From NCBI GenBank assembly GCA_021776735.1, contig JAJFFH010000024.1, positions 1 through 64,000 of the forward strand: a stretch of DNA of 64,000 nt, in the 5' to 3' direction. Origin of the DNA: Planctomycetota bacterium (GTDB lineage: Bacteria; Planctomycetota; PLA2). The position numbers and the translations under genes were made by a program. Below, one piece after another: positions 61,983 to 64,000 of the stretch. Within the stretch, counting starts at the first letter, position 1, and every line of letters starts with the position of its first letter. The notes under the pieces were generated by a model, which was not told the origin of the DNA, made no database searches, and worked only from the letters and a program-made list of their open reading frames with translations.

Positions 61983-63476
61983 ATGAGTTCTTTCGAGCAG
62001 CTTCGCCAGACGCTTCACGACATCGGTGTTCTCAAGTCCGCGCGGGCGATCCTGGCGTGGGACCAGGAGACGTACATGCCGCGGGGCGGGGCGGAGCTGC
62101 GGGCGAATCAACTGGCGCTGCTGTCCGGGATTATTCACCGACGCGTGGCCGATCCGGCGCTCGGTGAGATGCTGTCGGCGACGGCGGCGAAGGCCAACGG
62201 TGATCCCGACGTCGCGGCCATCGTGCGCGAGTCGACGCGCGACCACGAACGGGCGACGAAAGTTCCGGCGGAGCTGGTCGAGGAGCGCGCGCGGGTCACG
62301 ACGCTCGCGCGGGGCCACTGGGCCGAGGCGCGGACCGAGAACGACTTCGCGAAGTTCTTGCCTTGGCTCGAACAGGTCGTGGGCGTTTCGCGGCGGATCG
62401 CCGAGGCGCGAGGATACGACGAGAGTCCGTACGACGCGCTGCTCGACGACTACGAAGCCGGCGCGACCGCAAGCCAGCTCAACGAGATCTTTCCGCCGCT
62501 ACGCGAGGCGCTGACCGACCTGCTGGGCCGTATTCTCGACTCCGGCGTCGATGTCGACGACAGTTGCCTCCGGAGGACCTACGCGCCCGACCTGCAAGCA
62601 CAGTTCTCGCGCATGGTCGCCCAAAAGATCGGTTTCGACTTCCAGCGCGGGCGGCTCGACTTGACGGTGCATCCGTTTTGTTCGGGTACGGGGCCCGGCG
62701 ACGTGCGCATCACGACGCGCTACGACAAGAACGCGTTCGACGACGGGTTGTTCAGCGTGCTGCACGAGACCGGCCACGGCATGTACGAGCAGGGCCTCGA
62801 TCCCCGCCACTTCGGCACGCCGCTGGGCGAGTCGTGCTCGCTCGGCATCCACGAGTCGCAGAGCCGGATGTGGGAAAACCTCGTCGCGCGCAGCCGCGGG
62901 TTCTGGAAGCACTTTTACCCCAAGGCGCAGAACCTGTTCCCGCACGGCCTCGGTGACACCTCGCTCGACGAGTTCCACCGCGCGATCAACCGCGTCAGCC
63001 CGAGCCTGATCCGCGTCGATGCCGACGAGGTCACCTACAACCTGCACGTGTTCCTGCGCTTCGAACTCGAGCAGGCGATGCTGACCGGTGAACTCGACTG
63101 CAAGGATCTGCCGGAAGCGTGGGCCCAAAAGTTCGAAACCGCGTTCCGCATTCGTCCGCCGAGCGACACGAAGGGCTGCCTGCAAGACATCCACTGGAGT
63201 GCGGGCCTGTACGGCTACTTCCCGACCTACACCCTGGGCAACGTGTACGCGGCGCAACTCTTCGACAAGGCCGAAGAGGATCTCGGCGAGCTCGAGCCGC
63301 AATTCCAGCGCGGCGACTTCCGGCCGCTGAAGGACTGGCTCCAAAAAAACATCCACCGCGAGGGCCGCCGCTACGCCCCGCGCGACCTGATCAAGAAGGT
63401 CACCGGAAAAGAGCCCTCGCAGGAGCCGCTGATCCGGCGTCTCACGGAAAAGTACGGCGCGGTGTACGGCCTGTAA
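61983..63476 (+). CDS. M32 family carboxypeptidase (Taq-type)
   Basis: 497 residues, the usual length. It is a zinc metallocarboxypeptidase that trims C-terminal residues in the cytoplasm. The zinc site is LHETGHGMYEQG (HExxH), followed by SLGIHESQSRMWENLVARS (third ligand Glu) about 25 residues later. Family landmarks include AILAWDQETYMPRGG at the N-terminus and HWSAGLYGYFPTYTLGNVYAAQLF at the C-terminus. No windows of the GGACGGCGATG motif lie inside. It converges on the GNAT gene. Confidence 0.95.
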   Translation: MSSFEQLRQTLHDIGVLKSARAILAWDQETYMPRGGAELRANQLALLSGIIHRRVADPALGEMLSATAAKANGDPDVAAIVRESTRDHERATKVPAELVEERARVTTLARGHWAEARTENDFAKFLPWLEQVVGVSRRIAEARGYDESPYDALLDDYEAGATASQLNEIFPPLREALTDLLGRILDSGVDVDDSCLRRTYAPDLQAQFSRMVAQKIGFDFQRGRLDLTVHPFCSGTGPGDVRITTRYDKNAFDDGLFSVLHETGHGMYEQGLDPRHFGTPLGESCSLGIHESQSRMWENLVARSRGFWKHFYPKAQNLFPHGLGDTSLDEFHRAINRVSPSLIRVDADEVTYNLHVFLRFELEQAMLTGELDCKDLPEAWAQKFETAFRIRPPSDTKGCLQDIHWSAGLYGYFPTYTLGNVYAAQLFDKAEEDLGELEPQFQRGDFRPLKDWLQKNIHREGRRYAPRDLIKKVTGKEPSQEPLIRRLTEKYGAVYGL

Positions 63477-63580
63477 CGAGAGGCGTCAGGAACGGACGGC
63501 GATACCCCTGCGAAACTCCGCTTCGCGGATTTTCGTTGGCCCGGGCCGCCCGAGGCGGCCCCACTCGCAGGCGCGATGGG
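63477..63580. repeat. Convergent intergenic composite repeat (motif plus hairpin), copy B
   Basis: A motif variant (63494-63504, last base A) is followed by the hairpin GCGAAACTCCGCTTCGCGG... (63510-63537) and a GC-rich block ending GGCGGCCCCA (about 63564). It matches the composite element at 18925-19010 in order, spacing and most bases, and also lies between convergent genes. Confidence 0.7.
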
Positions 63581-64000
63581 TCAGTCGTGTTTGCTCGTAC
63601 GGCGTTCCCAGAGCAGGTGTACGGACTCGATCTGGAATCCGACGCGGCGGCAGTTCCTTAGGCTTGTCGTTCCCGGTTCTACGTCGGTGACCACGGTTTC
63701 GAGGCCGAGTTCGGCGCTGTCGTGCAGTCGCGCCAACAGCAGCTCGCGCTGCAGGCCCCGTCCGCGATGCCTGGGATCGGTGTAGGCGTTCGCGAGATAG
63801 CCGTGCTTGCCGTCGTCGGTCACAAACAACGTGGCCCAGGCGACCGGACTGCCTTTCACGTAGGCAACGAATTTCCGGAACCGGTCCGTGCAGTAGTACT
63901 CGCGCTTGGCCGAGCGGACTTCAGCCGGGATCTCTTCGCCCCCCGCCGACTCCAGCAAATCCAAAAACGCATCGGCGTCGTCGGTGTGCCACCGCCGGAT
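63581..64000 (-). CDS. GNAT-family N-acetyltransferase, cut by the window edge
   Basis: The frame is open to position 64000, so the true start lies outside. The visible 140 residues show a GNAT core: AYVKGSPVAWATLFVTDDGKHGYLANAYTDPRHRGRGLQRELL, where RHRGRGLQ is the acetyl-CoA pyrophosphate loop (Q/RxxGxG/A). Then LGLETVVTDVEPGTTSLRNCRRVGFQIE matches the N-x-x-(S/A)-x-x-x-Y/F-x-K/R-x-GF end of the domain. Substrate unknown. It converges with the carboxypeptidase gene. Confidence 0.85.
   Translation of the reverse strand: MRRWHTDDADAFLDLLESAGGEEIPAEVRSAKREYYCTDRFRKFVAYVKGSPVAWATLFVTDDGKHGYLANAYTDPRHRGRGLQRELLLARLHDSAELGLETVVTDVEPGTTSLRNCRRVGFQIESVHLLWERRTSKHD

Noticed and set aside
6930..63504. 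A new protein domain with signature KHTDGDV
   Set aside because: The peptide occurs in unrelated proteins and the same DNA is also read in other frames and between genes, so the conserved object is DNA, not protein.

Overview
The window is high-GC DNA (about two thirds G+C by eye) from a Gram-negative-type bacterium with lipoproteins, porins and outer-membrane secretion machinery. A planctomycete or a close relative is my best guess. The reasons are the long lysine-rich tail on topoisomerase I, many lone genes facing different ways, degenerate 'CTCTGTG' and 'CACGAAGACGC' intergenic relics, and a small Zn-ribbon-like protein of a type I associate with that phylum. No rRNA is present, so this is an inference. 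Two genes carry in-frame UGA codons at redox positions (UGPC and CxxU), so the organism very probably decodes selenocysteine.

Layout. 0-9.1 kb: a methyltransferase/ParB-like operon, a secreted Ig-repeat/beta-propeller lipoprotein, a hybrid histidine kinase, and a membrane-fused spermidine synthase. 9.1-13.5 kb: a small conserved protein, a frameshifted orphan antitoxin, a thioredoxin-like selenoprotein, a tRNA 3' fragment, D-aminoacyl-tRNA deacylase, and a porin divergent from a Fur-family regulator with two matching operators. 13.7-18.9 kb: rpsD with a terminator, topA, eboA and a TatD-like hydrolase. 19-22.3 kb: a frameshifted DUF4062-TPR gene and a 6 x 109-bp tandem repeat. 22.3-36.5 kb: lgt, a dihydroorotase, a histidine kinase, an esterase with PDZ domains, a three-gene ABC exporter, a SelW-like selenoprotein, a ChaN-like lipoprotein, a methyltransferase and hypotheticals. 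36-39.5 kb: a cation exchanger, a copper P-type ATPase and a small membrane protein in one operon.

39.8-58.2 kb is the most specialised region. It is a Pel-type exopolysaccharide locus (a PelA hydrolase-like lipoprotein divergent from pelB-D-E-F-G) followed by four two-component proteins. It has no pelC and no PelA deacetylase domain. PelD carries two tandem degenerate GGDEF domains, each keeping an RxxD c-di-GMP inhibitory-site motif. PelD, E, F and G all carry long disordered acidic/proline-rich extensions. 58.3-64 kb holds a clan-CD-like secreted peptidase, an ECF sigma factor with a membrane partner, an M32 carboxypeptidase and an edge-truncated GNAT acetyltransferase.

The strongest unexplained signal is a non-palindromic 11-mer, GGACGGCGATG. 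It occurs 25 times exactly, plus 6 times with only the last base changed, balanced between strands. It lies in intergenic DNA and inside genes, most often encoding T/K/R-D-G-D in surface loops, linkers and tails. Its density, its extended flank (AAGC-NNAC-) and one perfect inverted pair forming a hairpin resemble the DNA-uptake sequences of Neisseria and Haemophilus. A second, palindromic hairpin repeat sits mainly at convergent gene ends.
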